Positions 9,415 to 17,003 are shown, counted from the stretch's first letter. The stretch: DNA of 64,000 nt from Marinobacter lutaoensis (GCF_001981305.1 NZ_MSCW01000009.1:124001-188000), one strand, 5' to 3'. Numbers and translations are program-made. The notes: a model not told the origin generated them from the sequence alone.

Positions 9415-9505
9415 GGTGTTGCTGTCCACATAATAAAGCGTGGGTATCAAAAAGTACATAGTTAAGTGTGGTTACTGTCCACTAGATAGGATGGGTACAA
9501 GCGGA
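9415..9505. promoter_or_regulatory. Two imperfect direct repeats upstream of the AbiE-type operon
   Basis: About 35-bp units starting near 9415 and 9467 share GTG..., CTGTCCAC, ATA and GTGGGTA/ATGGGTA blocks in the same order at about 70 percent identity. They lie 40-130 bp upstream of the AbiEi-like start, where an autoregulatory operator and promoter would sit. The operator role is inferred from the position and from the known autoregulation of AbiEi. Confidence 0.5.
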
Positions 9506-9543
9506 GGCGAGAGAAGGAAGCAGAGCTGTGGGGTCGTAATTAA

Positions 9544-9592
9544 GTCGGTAACAACATAATAACGTTGGTAACTTACTAATAGAGTTGGTAAC
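9544..9592. repeat. Three GT[C/T]GGTAAC repeats with an exact 20-bp period
   Basis: The 9-mer occurs at 9544-9552, 9564-9572 and 9584-9592. The spacing is exactly two helical turns, so bound proteins would sit on one face. The third copy lies within a small palindrome, AGAGTTGGTAACTCT. They are in the 420-bp gap between the AbiE-like operon and the recombinase-like gene. They may be an operator or recombinase/iteron-type binding sites. Confidence 0.55.
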
Positions 9593-9800
9593 TCTTCCCG
9601 CTAGGCTTATCCGCACGCGCAACATAGCTACCCACCCCCAAGATTCCCATGAGTTGAGTGCCGGCATGCTCTGCCTGCTCAATCCCTTGTAAAGCACTCG
9701 CTCGAAATGTCACAAATCATCGTATAGCTTGTGTTCCACACAGAGGGTGGGAGTGCTATTGTGTGTCACATATTCGGTTATAACCTGATTTGAGCGAACA

Positions 9801-10466
9801 ATGCCCATAGAGAGATTGTTTAACGAGAGCGATGTGCAGCGCCTCATCGACATGAATACAGCGCCACCTTTCGGCAAGCGCAATGCCGCATTGATAATGG
9901 GGGCACTGTACTGGGGATTGACGCCCTCGGAGGCCAGCTTGCTACGGCTGGAAGATGTAATGGACCAGTCTGGTGAATTTTTCCGGATCTGGACCCTACC
10001 AGCCAGCACTGCCTACAACGGCGAAGCCAGAGAACTGCATACTGAAGATCACGTATTGCCCTTTTTTGAGCGCTATATGAACTGGAGGTTGGGTGAGGAA
10101 CTATGCTTGAGCAATCAGGCCTGGTACCGGGGATCAGACCCCAAAAGCGCCTTCTTCCTGAATGATCGTGGTGAGCCTTACAAGCTCTCGCCGCGCAAGA
10201 AGGGATCGACTGATTATCAACCAAGGGCAATGTCCGCCAAGCTAAAATCATTTATAGAGAAAGCGGGGATTGAGGGCGCAACTGTCGCCACATACCGTGA
10301 TTCGTGGATTAAAGCCATGTACGACGCAGGCTGCCACCACAAAGACCTAATGAGGGTGTCTGGCATAAAACAGAAAGAGACCATCGACCGGAAGACGCGC
10401 CCGGCGGTCCAAGATTTGGAAAAGGTGTTCCGGGCGGTTTTCAGCCGCGTTCGCGTGACAGAATAG
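9801..10466 (+). CDS. Degenerate tyrosine-recombinase-like protein at the head of the cassette region
   Basis: 221 residues. The fold signature of the phage-integrase catalytic domain is visible: RNAALIMGALYWGLTPSEA corresponds to the conserved G-L-R-x-S-E region, and a late segment with TYRDSWIKAMYDAGC followed by LMRVSGI corresponds to the H-x-x-R/GH region. The first catalytic Arg position is Thr, the His of H-x-x-R is not evident, and no clear nucleophilic Tyr follows. It is therefore probably catalytically dead or very divergent. It could be a DNA-binding accessory or directionality protein for the array that begins 700 bp downstream. No 10-bp array motif is found next to it. Confidence 0.6.
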   Translation: MPIERLFNESDVQRLIDMNTAPPFGKRNAALIMGALYWGLTPSEASLLRLEDVMDQSGEFFRIWTLPASTAYNGEARELHTEDHVLPFFERYMNWRLGEELCLSNQAWYRGSDPKSAFFLNDRGEPYKLSPRKKGSTDYQPRAMSAKLKSFIEKAGIEGATVATYRDSWIKAMYDAGCHHKDLMRVSGIKQKETIDRKTRPAVQDLEKVFRAVFSRVRVTE

Positions 10467-10487
10467 TGTGGTGAGGGAGAAAGGAGC

Positions 10488-10781
10488 ATGGGCAAAGCAA
10501 CTGAAATCTACAACCTGCACAAAGCCGAAATAAAAGCGATTGCCAGTCGTTATCCAGTGGCAAACATTCGGGTGTTCGGATCAGTTGTTCATGGGGATGA
10601 TAACGACGCCAGCGATATTGATTTGCTGGTAGACGCGCTGCCAGAAGCCACCCTTTTCGACCTTGGTGGGCTCCAGGATGAGCTGGAAACCCTGCTAGGC
10701 GTGAAGGTCGACCTTCTGACTCCCGGTGACCTCCCAGGGCGATTCAGAGACACTGTGATCAGCGAGGCCAGGCCAGTATGA
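10488..10781 (+). CDS. mntA: MntA-like minimal nucleotidyltransferase antitoxin
   Basis: 97 residues. The signature VFGSVVHGDDNDASDIDLLVD is split here as GSVVHGD and SDIDLLVD: a GS motif followed ten residues later by D-x-D, as in minimal nucleotidyltransferases. In characterised HepT/MntA modules this protein AMPylates and neutralises the HEPN toxin. It has a GAAAGGAG ribosome site and overlaps the next start by 4 nt (ATGA). Confidence 0.85.
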   Translation: MGKATEIYNLHKAEIKAIASRYPVANIRVFGSVVHGDDNDASDIDLLVDALPEATLFDLGGLQDELETLLGVKVDLLTPGDLPGRFRDTVISEARPV

Positions 10782-11161
10782 AAGAGCTAAGGACCGAAGA
10801 TTACCTTGAGCACATAGTGGATTCCTCCGGGGATATTTTGAGCTTCACCAATGGATTCACCCTGGAGGCATTCAAGGCCGATCTGCGGACCCAGAAAGCC
10901 GTTGTAATGAGCATCATCGAGATTGGCGAAGCGGCTACGAAGATCGCGGCAAGTGATCCGGATTTTGTTGCCCAGAATGATGGCTTGCCCTGGTCGCAAA
11001 TGCGGGGCATGAGGAACAGGATTGCTCACGGTTACTTCGATATCGACCTGGATATCGTCTGGCAGACCGTGGTCAGCGCAATACCTGCGCTGAACCAGCA
11101 GGCCGAAGACCTACTTAACGAATTGCGCGAGGGGTCGGAGCCTGGCCCTTCACCAAACTAA
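10778..11161 (+). CDS. hepT: HepT-like HEPN ribonuclease toxin
   Basis: 127 residues, helical. The HEPN RNase motif R-x4-H-x-Y is present as RNRIAHGY near residue 83-90, so the catalytic Arg, His and the AMPylated Tyr are intact. It overlaps the MntA-like gene. The first array motif lies 4 nt after its stop, so this pair is either the first cassette or an anchor at the edge of the array. Confidence 0.85.
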   Translation: MKELRTEDYLEHIVDSSGDILSFTNGFTLEAFKADLRTQKAVVMSIIEIGEAATKIAASDPDFVAQNDGLPWSQMRGMRNRIAHGYFDIDLDIVWQTVVSAIPALNQQAEDLLNELREGSEPGPSPN

Positions 11162-11192
11162 TTGAATGGAATCCGTACCTAGAGGAATTGAC

Positions 11193-11627
11193 GTGACAAC
11201 CGCAACTAAAAAAGAACTCTTCCCGAGATTAAATAGTTACATGAAACCCATCCGTATTAGCAGACAGATATTGTGGCTGGGCCTATTCGGGTATTTGATG
11301 CTAATCCCCATTCTCGCTGAGCATAATGTCCTGCCACCCTTCTCGTTAACCTCACCCATTTGGCTGGCGGTGATTTTGAGCGTTACGGGTGACCTCGTAG
11401 CGTTGGTTTGGATTGGCAGCAACGGCGTGTATGGCGTGTTGCATGGTCCGCAGCGGGAATACAGGAATGCTTTGCAGCAGCTACCGAAAGCCGATCTTCT
11501 TAAAATGGCTGAACACTACCCGGAACTTTCTGAGTCCGAGCGTAGAAACCTCTGTCAAGTTCTTAACCAGAAGCACCCTGGGTGGACCGAGAAGGTTTCC
11601 GCAGACACACGGCTAGGTTTGTCCTGA
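11193..11627 (+). CDS. Cassette gene: small membrane protein, unknown
   Basis: 144 residues from the GTG at 11193, preferred because AGAGGAA lies upstream; an in-frame ATG at 11166 is inside the array motif. Two hydrophobic segments are seen near residues 25-45 and 57-78, with a soluble C-terminal half (about 85-144) containing a short helical EHYPELSESERR stretch. Not recognised. Confidence 0.6.
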   Translation: MTTATKKELFPRLNSYMKPIRISRQILWLGLFGYLMLIPILAEHNVLPPFSLTSPIWLAVILSVTGDLVALVWIGSNGVYGVLHGPQREYRNALQQLPKADLLKMAEHYPELSESERRNLCQVLNQKHPGWTEKVSADTRLGLS

Positions 11628-11657
11628 CGACGGGAAATGGGAAAACGGAGAAGTTCT

Positions 11658-11918
11658 ATGTCTCGTGACTTCAAAATCATTCTGCTTCTGGCCGTAGCCC
11701 CTCTCCTTGCGTTCTGGGGGTGGCAGATTGGTTTCATTGGATCTCAGCTGGCACTTGGGGGGGCACCTGACCAGTTCGCGCTCCTTCCTGGCCACTGGGG
11801 ATGGCACTTGGCCAGCCTGGTTTTGGTGGCGATAAAGTTCGTGGTCGCTATAGCGCTTCAGCCGCTTATCTGGGTGCAGGAATTTCTCAACAATGACGCC
11901 GGCAAACACCGAAACTGA
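11658..11918 (+). CDS. Cassette gene: two-helix membrane protein, unknown
   Basis: 86 residues from the ATG at 11658 with a GGAGAAG ribosome site. Hydrophobic segments lie near 6-28 and 48-72, separated by a Gly-rich loop. The upstream motif (11638) contains an in-frame ATG that would add seven residues. Not recognised. Confidence 0.6.
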   Translation: MSRDFKIILLLAVAPLLAFWGWQIGFIGSQLALGGAPDQFALLPGHWGWHLASLVLVAIKFVVAIALQPLIWVQEFLNNDAGKHRN

Positions 11919-11972
11919 ATTATTGGAAACCGGCAGAACGCCAATAGACTGGTTGAGGTAAGGGAGAGCGAC

Positions 11973-12281
11973 GTGAAAGACCCTTCGGTTATTTCCTTTC
12001 GAGCTGAGTGTGAGAAGGACTGGCTGGACCTCCAGAATGAATTGGATGCAGCCAGTATTAATTACACTGTGGCGGCTCAGGACGCAGATATGGGGGAGCC
12101 AGAAATTGAATTAGTGCTTGGCGATGGTTTCGGTATCGAGGACGTGTTTATTGCAATGACGAAGGTTCTTGATGGACACGTTATGTGCGATACGGTTCGC
12201 CCAATCCCACTGAGCGAAAACTCACTGATTCGCCGGTACAACTATAAGGAAATGCCCGACAACTGGATGGATGATGAGTAA
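11973..12281 (+). CDS. Cassette gene: small acidic soluble protein, unknown
   Basis: 102 residues, GTG start with GGGAGAG upstream. Strongly acidic and without membrane segments, ending NWMDDE. The first 60 residues look like a small alpha/beta fold. Flanked by motifs at 11923 and 12291. No family recognised. Confidence 0.6.
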   Translation: MKDPSVISFRAECEKDWLDLQNELDAASINYTVAAQDADMGEPEIELVLGDGFGIEDVFIAMTKVLDGHVMCDTVRPIPLSENSLIRRYNYKEMPDNWMDDE

Positions 12282-12315
12282 GGCGACTAATTGGAATCCG
12301 ATTAAGGAGAAATAA

Positions 12316-12648
12316 ATGATTTCAAACCCGAAAACATCAGCCGATTTTGACAAGGAAATCGAGGCAACCCTCAGACGGGATGTAGACTCTGTGGTTATCG
12401 GTGGTGCTTTGCAGCGTCCCGCCAGCGCCTCGTTGATTGAAGACACCGGACATACCGTTCATATCGAAAGCGTTCGGATCACGCTCCCGCTGCTGAAGAT
12501 TCAGCCTGTGCGAAACAGCTCGCCAGCTCGATACGAATACTACCGCAAATTGATTACCAGTCACCCCGGTTCGCAGTTACCGCGTTCAAAGGTCATCCGG
12601 CGTAGAAATTTCGGACACCTGGTCGCAATCAACATGCCGCCTGCTTAG
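12316..12648 (+). CDS. Cassette gene: small soluble protein, unknown
   Basis: 110 residues, ATG with AAGGAGA ribosome site. The N-terminal half is acidic and helical; the C-terminal third is basic (SKVIRRRNFG). The stop is 3 nt before the next motif. Not recognised. Confidence 0.6.
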   Translation: MISNPKTSADFDKEIEATLRRDVDSVVIGGALQRPASASLIEDTGHTVHIESVRITLPLLKIQPVRNSSPARYEYYRKLITSHPGSQLPRSKVIRRRNFGHLVAINMPPA

Positions 12649-12666
12649 TGATGGGAAATCGAAATC

Positions 12667-12867
12667 ATGAACGATGAGATAACGCTGAACGGGCTTCAGG
12701 TAACCCATTTGAACGATGTCACTCAAGGGATGGTCGAGACCTCCCCGAAAATCTGCGGCAACTGGCGAAAATCATGGGTTATGCAACTTCGCCGCAAACC
12801 GGGCAGCTTTACATTACCCCGCGGTTTCCGCCTCAAGAAATCAAAGCCGAAGACTGAATACAGGTAA
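12667..12867 (+). CDS. Cassette gene: 66-residue basic protein, paralogue of the gene at 20533
   Basis: Shares LNDV-QG-VETSP, CGNWRKS-VM-LRR-PG and LPRGFR blocks with the protein at 20533-20733, over about 45 residues at roughly 65 percent identity. The conservation in protein and spacing shows the frame is real. There is no strong ribosome site; the ATG follows the motif by 5 nt. Stop TAA abuts the next motif. Small, basic, possibly nucleic-acid-binding; function unknown. Confidence 0.62.
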   Translation: MNDEITLNGLQVTHLNDVTQGMVETSPKICGNWRKSWVMQLRRKPGSFTLPRGFRLKKSKPKTEYR

Positions 12868-12891
12868 TGGCAAATCGGGGGTTCCGGGGAA

Positions 12892-13182
12892 ATGGTGGAT
12901 TTACTCTTTTTTGTGATGACAGGGCTTATTAAGGCCATGGGTACTATTTTCTTCATGGCCCTGCCTTGGGTTGCGTGGCGCAAGGGATCTGGAATCCGCG
13001 TTCTCGCGTTGACGGTGATCGCTATTAGCGTTGCGGCTTTGCTCTGGTGGCCTTTCGCCTCTGGCGCGGAAGGGTTTGCGCAGATGTTCAGGCAAATGTG
13101 GTGGCTGTCTGTGATCTTCCTCGTTTGTGCCCCTCTGGGAGTGCTGGCGCACTATAGACGCGAAAAGCAGACGATCAACTAA
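12892..13182 (+). CDS. Cassette gene: three-helix membrane protein, unknown
   Basis: 96 residues, ATG after GGGGAA. Three hydrophobic segments near 2-25, 33-55 and 65-85. The preceding motif at 12868 is the variant TGGCAAATCG, the same variant that overlaps the start of the full recombinase at 51627. Not recognised. Confidence 0.6.
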   Translation: MVDLLFFVMTGLIKAMGTIFFMALPWVAWRKGSGIRVLALTVIAISVAALLWWPFASGAEGFAQMFRQMWWLSVIFLVCAPLGVLAHYRREKQTIN

Positions 13183-13211
13183 GTTGGAATTCGATTAACG
13201 GAGCTTGATAC

Positions 13212-13523
13212 ATGAGTGAAATGAGAACGATCATCGGAAGCCTGCAACAGTCTGGCCTGATAGTCCAAGGGCTGACTCTGGATCAGATTGAAGAGCTGCT
13301 GAGCAACGATCAGCGGCCAGCCAAAGAGCAGTTCATTGCATTGATGGCTCAAGGTCGCGCCTATGGAATTTATTTATACCAGGACCAGGCTGGATTTGAT
13401 CGTGATGAGTTCGCCCGGAAGCTGGGGGAAATTGGGTTCGGGAAAGATGAAGCAAAGGCAGTGATCGCGAACTTGCGACCAACGCCAACACCAGAGCTGT
13501 CTGCTCTGGGCGACCGTGACTGA
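13212..13523 (+). CDS. Cassette gene: small soluble helical protein, unknown
   Basis: 103 residues, ATG after ACGGAGC. Predominantly helical, no membrane segment; a region LTLDQIEELLSN resembles an amphipathic helix. The stop is 2 nt before the next motif. Not recognised. Confidence 0.6.
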   Translation: MSEMRTIIGSLQQSGLIVQGLTLDQIEELLSNDQRPAKEQFIALMAQGRAYGIYLYQDQAGFDRDEFARKLGEIGFGKDEAKAVIANLRPTPTPELSALGDRD

Positions 13524-13547
13524 CATTGGAATGCGGAGGAAATCGCG

Positions 13548-13802
13548 GTGATTAAGCCAGACGATAGTGGAGTATCGATAATTTGTGGAAGCCTGCTGTT
13601 TATAGCAGCTCTTGCTTGGGTTCGGATAGATGATGCCGCCCCCTTATGGTTCCTGTTACTGCTGGCATGCGGTGGAACCTTTTTGGTCACCTATCCCCTT
13701 TTTACCCGGAACCTTATCGTAAAGGGTCTGATCGAACAGGGCGAAGATCCACAAGCGGTAAAGCAGCGCTGGAAGATCAACCTCGGTTTTATTCAGATCT
13801 AA
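13548..13802 (+). CDS. Cassette gene: two-helix membrane protein, unknown
   Basis: 84 residues, GTG start with GGAGGAAA upstream. Hydrophobic segments near 10-27 and 32-50, then a charged tail with a short helical EDPQAVKQRW segment. Not recognised. Confidence 0.6.
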   Translation: MIKPDDSGVSIICGSLLFIAALAWVRIDDAAPLWFLLLLACGGTFLVTYPLFTRNLIVKGLIEQGEDPQAVKQRWKINLGFIQI

Positions 13803-13812
13803 CCAACTTTTG

Positions 13813-14397
13813 ATGGGAAACCGCGTAAACGAGGCGGCGCACCTGAAGGTGTCCGATGTGTTCTACCGCGATGGCGGGCTGAAAGAGGTATTTATAATAC
13901 GAGGGGCCACGACTAAGACTGATCAGTACCGTCCCGGCTTTATCCTCGCAAAGCAGCACAGGGAGGCTCTTATAGCGTGGCGGGATCAAAGAGTGGCAGA
14001 GGGTGGATTCACTTCGTCGGATGGCTCCTATGGTGGTCTCGATCCCGATTCCGACCTTATCCTTGGTCGCAGAGGTAAGACCTGGAGGAGGCTAGCTTTC
14101 AACGATAAAAAGTACAAGACCAGTCGTGGAGAGGTAGTGAGCACCAAAGTCTGTGGCTCGCTTGAAAATCTCGTGAGAGAGCTGCTTAAAGGCGCTGGAT
14201 TGAACTACGGTTCGAGCCATTCAGGTCGAAGGACTCTCGCCACCTGGCTTGATCGCAAAGGATATGACCTTGAGCTCATCCAATTGATATTGGGCCACCG
14301 GAATCCTGACATGACACTGGAGTACATCGACCCAGATCTACCGAGAATCAAGGCAGCGTTTCAGAACATTTGGGCTGGTGTTAAGCCTTCTGCATGA
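13813..14397 (+). pseudogene. Tyrosine recombinase catalytic domain, truncated at the array motif
   Basis: About 194 residues carrying a complete catalytic set: first Arg in GNRVNEAAHL, Lys region ATTKTDQYRP, H-x-x-R in SSHSGRRTLATWL, GH in LILGHRNP and the nucleophile in TLEYI. The whole N-terminal core-binding domain, and about 40 residues that even FimB-size recombinases have before the first Arg, are missing. The frame begins exactly in the motif at 13814, whose bases encode G-N-R with the catalytic Arg codon overlapping its end. It has no ribosome site. It looks like the 3' part of a recombinase gene cut at the array site; whether it makes protein is unknown. Confidence 0.7.
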
Positions 14398-14424
14398 CGG
14401 TTTCACAAAATATAACTGCTTACG

Positions 14425-14481
14425 ACTAGACATATATGTCTAGTATGATAGAGTGAGGGCAACTAGACATATATGACTGGT
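14425..14481. promoter_or_regulatory. Pair of CATATATG-centred palindromic operator candidates
   Basis: A perfect 20-bp palindrome at 14425-14444 and a near copy at 14462-14481 whose right arm is imperfect; the first 14 bp are the same. The second overlaps the start of the helix-turn-helix gene at 14473. This is the usual position for autorepression by the encoded protein; the role is inferred. Confidence 0.6.
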
Positions 14482-14646
14482 CGAAAGATGACAGCTTTTC
14501 ATCAGATTGCACGCGAGAAAGGCTGGACGCTCGTTGAAATAGGACAGCGATGGGGAGTAAGCGAACGGCAGATGAGCCGAGTTGCAAACAACCCAAGTCA
14601 GAAAGATCTCGATGCAGTGCGGGGGCTTCCCGCAAAGAACACATAG
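14473..14646 (+). CDS. Cassette gene: 57-residue helix-turn-helix DNA-binding protein
   Basis: ATG at 14473. A helix-turn-helix is visible at about residues 20-40: LVEIGQRWGVSERQMSRV. The rest is a short tail with LDAVRGLP. Two palindromes overlap and precede its start, suggesting it represses itself. The TAG stop is part of the next array motif (TAGGAAAACG). It is the only gene in the array with an obvious own regulatory region. Confidence 0.72.
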   Translation: MTGRKMTAFHQIAREKGWTLVEIGQRWGVSERQMSRVANNPSQKDLDAVRGLPAKNT

Positions 14647-14667
14647 GAAAACGGTTGGAGAGTGGAT

Positions 14668-14808
14668 ATGAACGAAGACTTGCAGGCAACAACAGAAGAT
14701 CTCATGGAGCGTGTTGAACAGATGAAGGCAAAGGAGAAGCGCTTTTTTGCCGGTCTTCTCGTTGCCATACCGTTTGGTGTGATTCTCTATCTCGTGTTGA
14801 TGGCTTAA
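14668..14808 (+). CDS. Cassette gene: 46-residue single-helix membrane peptide
   Basis: ATG at 14668. An acidic/coiled N-terminal half (MNEDLQATTEDLMERVEQM) precedes one membrane helix, FFAGLLVAIPFGVILYLVLMA, ending at the stop. TAA abuts the next motif. Small size and tail-anchored layout resemble regulatory membrane peptides; function unknown. Confidence 0.58.
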   Translation: MNEDLQATTEDLMERVEQMKAKEKRFFAGLLVAIPFGVILYLVLMA

Positions 14809-14830
14809 CTGGAAACCGGGAGTTTCTGTC

Positions 14831-15034
14831 ATGGCAAACTGCCCTATCAACGAGCAAACAGCGGACGGCTCTGTAGTCGGACGGTGTTATTTCCATCTCG
14901 CTGATGGCCACACGTGCCCTCGGCACGGGGATGTCTCTCCGGAGATCGATAAATTCGAGCGGGAAGGAAAGCTGACCCTAGAAAATAATCTCCGCAAGCG
15001 GCGTGGTGAGCCATTGCTGGGAATCAATGAGTGA
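14831..15034 (+). CDS. Cassette gene: 67-residue Cys/His-containing protein, unknown
   Basis: ATG at 14831. The central GRCYFHLADGHTCPRHGD segment has Cys and His residues spaced as in a small metal site, followed by a helical charged tail. TGA directly abuts the next motif. Zinc binding is possible but not shown. Confidence 0.6.
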   Translation: MANCPINEQTADGSVVGRCYFHLADGHTCPRHGDVSPEIDKFEREGKLTLENNLRKRRGEPLLGINE

Positions 15035-15064
15035 TGGGAAATCGAATCATTAAGGAAAATACAA

Positions 15065-15286
15065 ATGGCGATTGATGATCTTGTTGCAGGGGCAGCCGAT
15101 AAAGTTGAGATCATTGAGCACTCTACTGAGGCAGTAAAAGCGTTTACAAGGGATCTTGATACACACGGCAACACAAAGGTGGAGCTGACCCCCGTTCACC
15201 TTGAGGCACTTCAGCAAGGTAAGTGCATCGCGATTTACGATGGTGAATTTTCGACGTTCATAACCGCGCACATTTCAGAAAACTAA
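15065..15286 (+). CDS. Cassette gene: 73-residue acidic protein, unknown
   Basis: ATG at 15065, AAGGAAAA upstream. Soluble alpha/beta-looking, with LHLEALQQGKCIAIYDGEF-like C-terminal strand-helix pattern (VHLEALQQGK then IAIYDGEF). Not recognised. Confidence 0.58.
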   Translation: MAIDDLVAGAADKVEIIEHSTEAVKAFTRDLDTHGNTKVELTPVHLEALQQGKCIAIYDGEFSTFITAHISEN

Positions 15287-15303
15287 GATTGGAAACCGAT
15301 TTT

Positions 15304-15555
15304 ATGACCAACGAGCAGTTTCTATTGATGATGCTGGCCTTCGTCGCTCTCACTGGAGTGGTGCTGGCGATACATACCGCCAGACGGCTCGAAAAAACCA
15401 AGCGCTGTCTGCTTCAAATGAAGCACGACATCAAAAGTCATGCGATGGAAAAGAGAAAATCCCCTGAGCCGAAGGATTTGGTAGTTAGTGTAAATAAAGC
15501 GCTTGTGGCTGCTGGGCATAGCAGGCCTGACGCAACCGAAGGCTCCGCAACATGA
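15304..15555 (+). CDS. Cassette gene: single-pass membrane protein, unknown
   Basis: 83 residues from ATG 15304. One N-terminal membrane helix (about 5-23) and a basic cytoplasmic-type tail with HTARRLEKTKR. An in-frame TTG inside the motif (15289) is a less likely start. Not recognised. Confidence 0.58.
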   Translation: MTNEQFLLMMLAFVALTGVVLAIHTARRLEKTKRCLLQMKHDIKSHAMEKRKSPEPKDLVVSVNKALVAAGHSRPDATEGSAT

Positions 15556-15641
15556 CAATGGGAATTCGGTCAGGGTTGCGGATTTTCCAACCCGTGAGAA
15601 GCTGGAAAGCACGTTGAAACAGATGAATGGAGAGATTGTAG

Positions 15642-15833
15642 ATGGCCGATAAAGCACTGATCGAACAGCTCTGGGAAAGCGATGCAGCTTCAGCTTTGAC
15701 GAATCAGGCGGCACGCGAAATTGAAAAGCTGGAAGCCCAGCTGCAACAGGCTATCAATGAACGTAATGAGGCCTGGTGCCAGCTTGAAGAAGCCGGAATC
15801 AAAATCCGTCCGTACGATGACAGCGCGGCATAG
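15642..15833 (+). CDS. Cassette gene: 63-residue coiled-coil protein
   Basis: ATG at 15642 with GGAGAGA upstream. A helical coiled-coil stretch (REIEKLEAQLQQAINERNEAW) fills the centre. The first 25 coding bases and part of the leader are repeated at 18683, where they are joined to an unrelated tail. TAG abuts the next motif. Function unknown. Confidence 0.6.
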   Translation: MADKALIEQLWESDAASALTNQAAREIEKLEAQLQQAINERNEAWCQLEEAGIKIRPYDDSAA

Positions 15834-15844
15834 TTGGAAAACGC

Positions 15845-16105
15845 ATGACCAAACAGAATGAAAGCTGCAATGATTCCAGACCCAATCCAGTGAAGGCCGT
15901 TGCAGAAATGGAGACCAGTGATTCGGTCTGGAAAGATCGAGCCACTGCGTTCATGGAGACACTCGTTCAGATCGACGACATTTCGTGGGCCGGGATGGCC
16001 AGGCAGACAGATAACAAGGATGCCTTGGACTTTGCTCGGCTCGGCCGCGATGGTCGCCGCAAACAGTTTGAGGCTGCTGCGAAGGCTAAGGCCAACCGGA
16101 AATAG
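15845..16105 (+). CDS. Cassette gene: 86-residue soluble protein, unknown
   Basis: ATG 1 nt after the motif at 15834. Contains an FMETLVQIDDISWAGMARQ helix pair and a lysine-rich tail. It has faint resemblance to the protein at 22245 (FMERY, DDLSF, MGRE). Not recognised. Confidence 0.55.
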   Translation: MTKQNESCNDSRPNPVKAVAEMETSDSVWKDRATAFMETLVQIDDISWAGMARQTDNKDALDFARLGRDGRRKQFEAAAKAKANRK

Positions 16106-16106
16106 G

Positions 16107-16229
16107 ATGGGAAAATGTGACGCGGCGGTGTCAGACAAGATCATTAGCCACGTTGCTCAAACCAAAGACCGTAGCCAATTATTGCGAGAGGATAAGTCAG
16201 GATGCAGGAAAGACTCAAGCCAGAGGTAA
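16107..16229 (+). CDS. Cassette gene: 40-residue basic peptide (tentative)
   Basis: ATG at 16107 inside the motif copy at 16108; stop 4 nt before the next gene. An overlapping GTG frame (16117-16233) of 38 residues ends on the next ATG and is an alternative. Neither has supporting similarity, so coding is uncertain. Confidence 0.3.
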   Translation: MGKCDAAVSDKIISHVAQTKDRSQLLREDKSGCRKDSSQR

Positions 16230-16232
16230 ATG

Positions 16233-16976
16233 ATGAGCGATAAGTCGAATCCGAGAGAAGAGCTTCAGAACACCCTTGCGGACCTCCAAAGTTCCATTGG
16301 AGCAGAGCTTGCCGAACTCCAATCGGGCAATTTGCCGGCAGATCCTTACTCGGATTTCTATGACCAACAAGGAAAGGCGCTCTCTTCAGCTTCAGCACTG
16401 TACTCGCCACTTGCAGCTCACGACATTCAAGTGCTACTTGCAGTGGCCAAACATCGTAAACGTGAGCGCGGGGACAAGCAGGGTTATTCGCCTATACCAG
16501 ATGTCGCAGAGACTGTTGGATTCTCAACCAAAGTGGTAGGAAAGGCGCTCAAGCGCTTCGAGGCAGAACAGCTTGTCATCCTCTCTTCCTGTCGGAACTG
16601 GGTAAAGCTGATCGACTCAGGTCTCAAGGTTGTCGATGACGTGATGCAACCCTGGCGAGAGGTGATCGAATTGCGTCAACAGGTATCAAAGCTCACATCA
16701 GTTCTTGAGGCGTTCCATATTGATGTCGATGCAGCGTGCGAAATGGTCAACACGCCCGAACACTTCTGGCTCCAAAGAGCCGGTTTGTATGGCGCAGCGT
16801 TGATGCAGTCCTTCGGAAAGCTCACCCCGGATATGCACAATGAGGATAGCTCTCCGCTAATGCATAAATGGCTTTGGGAACTACCAGGTTATACCTCGCC
16901 AGAAACAGGGGCAGCCGAGCGGCATCAGCACGATGTAAACGAAAGGCGACTTCAGCCTTTGATCAAATCAGACTGA
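16233..16976 (+). CDS. Cassette gene: 247-residue protein with a winged-helix-like region
   Basis: ATG at 16233 with CAGAGG upstream; the largest cassette gene. The central region (about 65-130) reads as a winged helix: HDIQVLLAVAKHRKR, DVAETVGFSTKVVGKALKRFE, then LVILSS. A coiled coil follows at about 145-165. It resembles MarR/replication-type wHTH proteins in layout, but no family is recognised. The next motif is 2 nt after TGA. Confidence 0.65.
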   Translation: MSDKSNPREELQNTLADLQSSIGAELAELQSGNLPADPYSDFYDQQGKALSSASALYSPLAAHDIQVLLAVAKHRKRERGDKQGYSPIPDVAETVGFSTKVVGKALKRFEAEQLVILSSCRNWVKLIDSGLKVVDDVMQPWREVIELRQQVSKLTSVLEAFHIDVDAACEMVNTPEHFWLQRAGLYGAALMQSFGKLTPDMHNEDSSPLMHKWLWELPGYTSPETGAAERHQHDVNERRLQPLIKSD

Positions 16977-17003
16977 TATGGGAAAACGGGAGGGAAGGTA
17001 TGC

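Noticed and set aside
9642-9651. Reverse-strand TGGGAATCTT as an attI-like site before the recombinase-like gene
   Set aside because: Matches only eight of ten positions, has the wrong orientation and no associated gene boundary.
14398-14407. Inverted motif TGTGAAACCG just after the truncated recombinase
   Set aside because: One mismatch and opposite orientation to all others; could be chance, so not counted.
15900-16229. Long overlapping frame over the cassette at 15845
   Set aside because: It crosses two motif copies and is out of frame with a better supported gene; only its last 40 codons were kept as a tentative gene.
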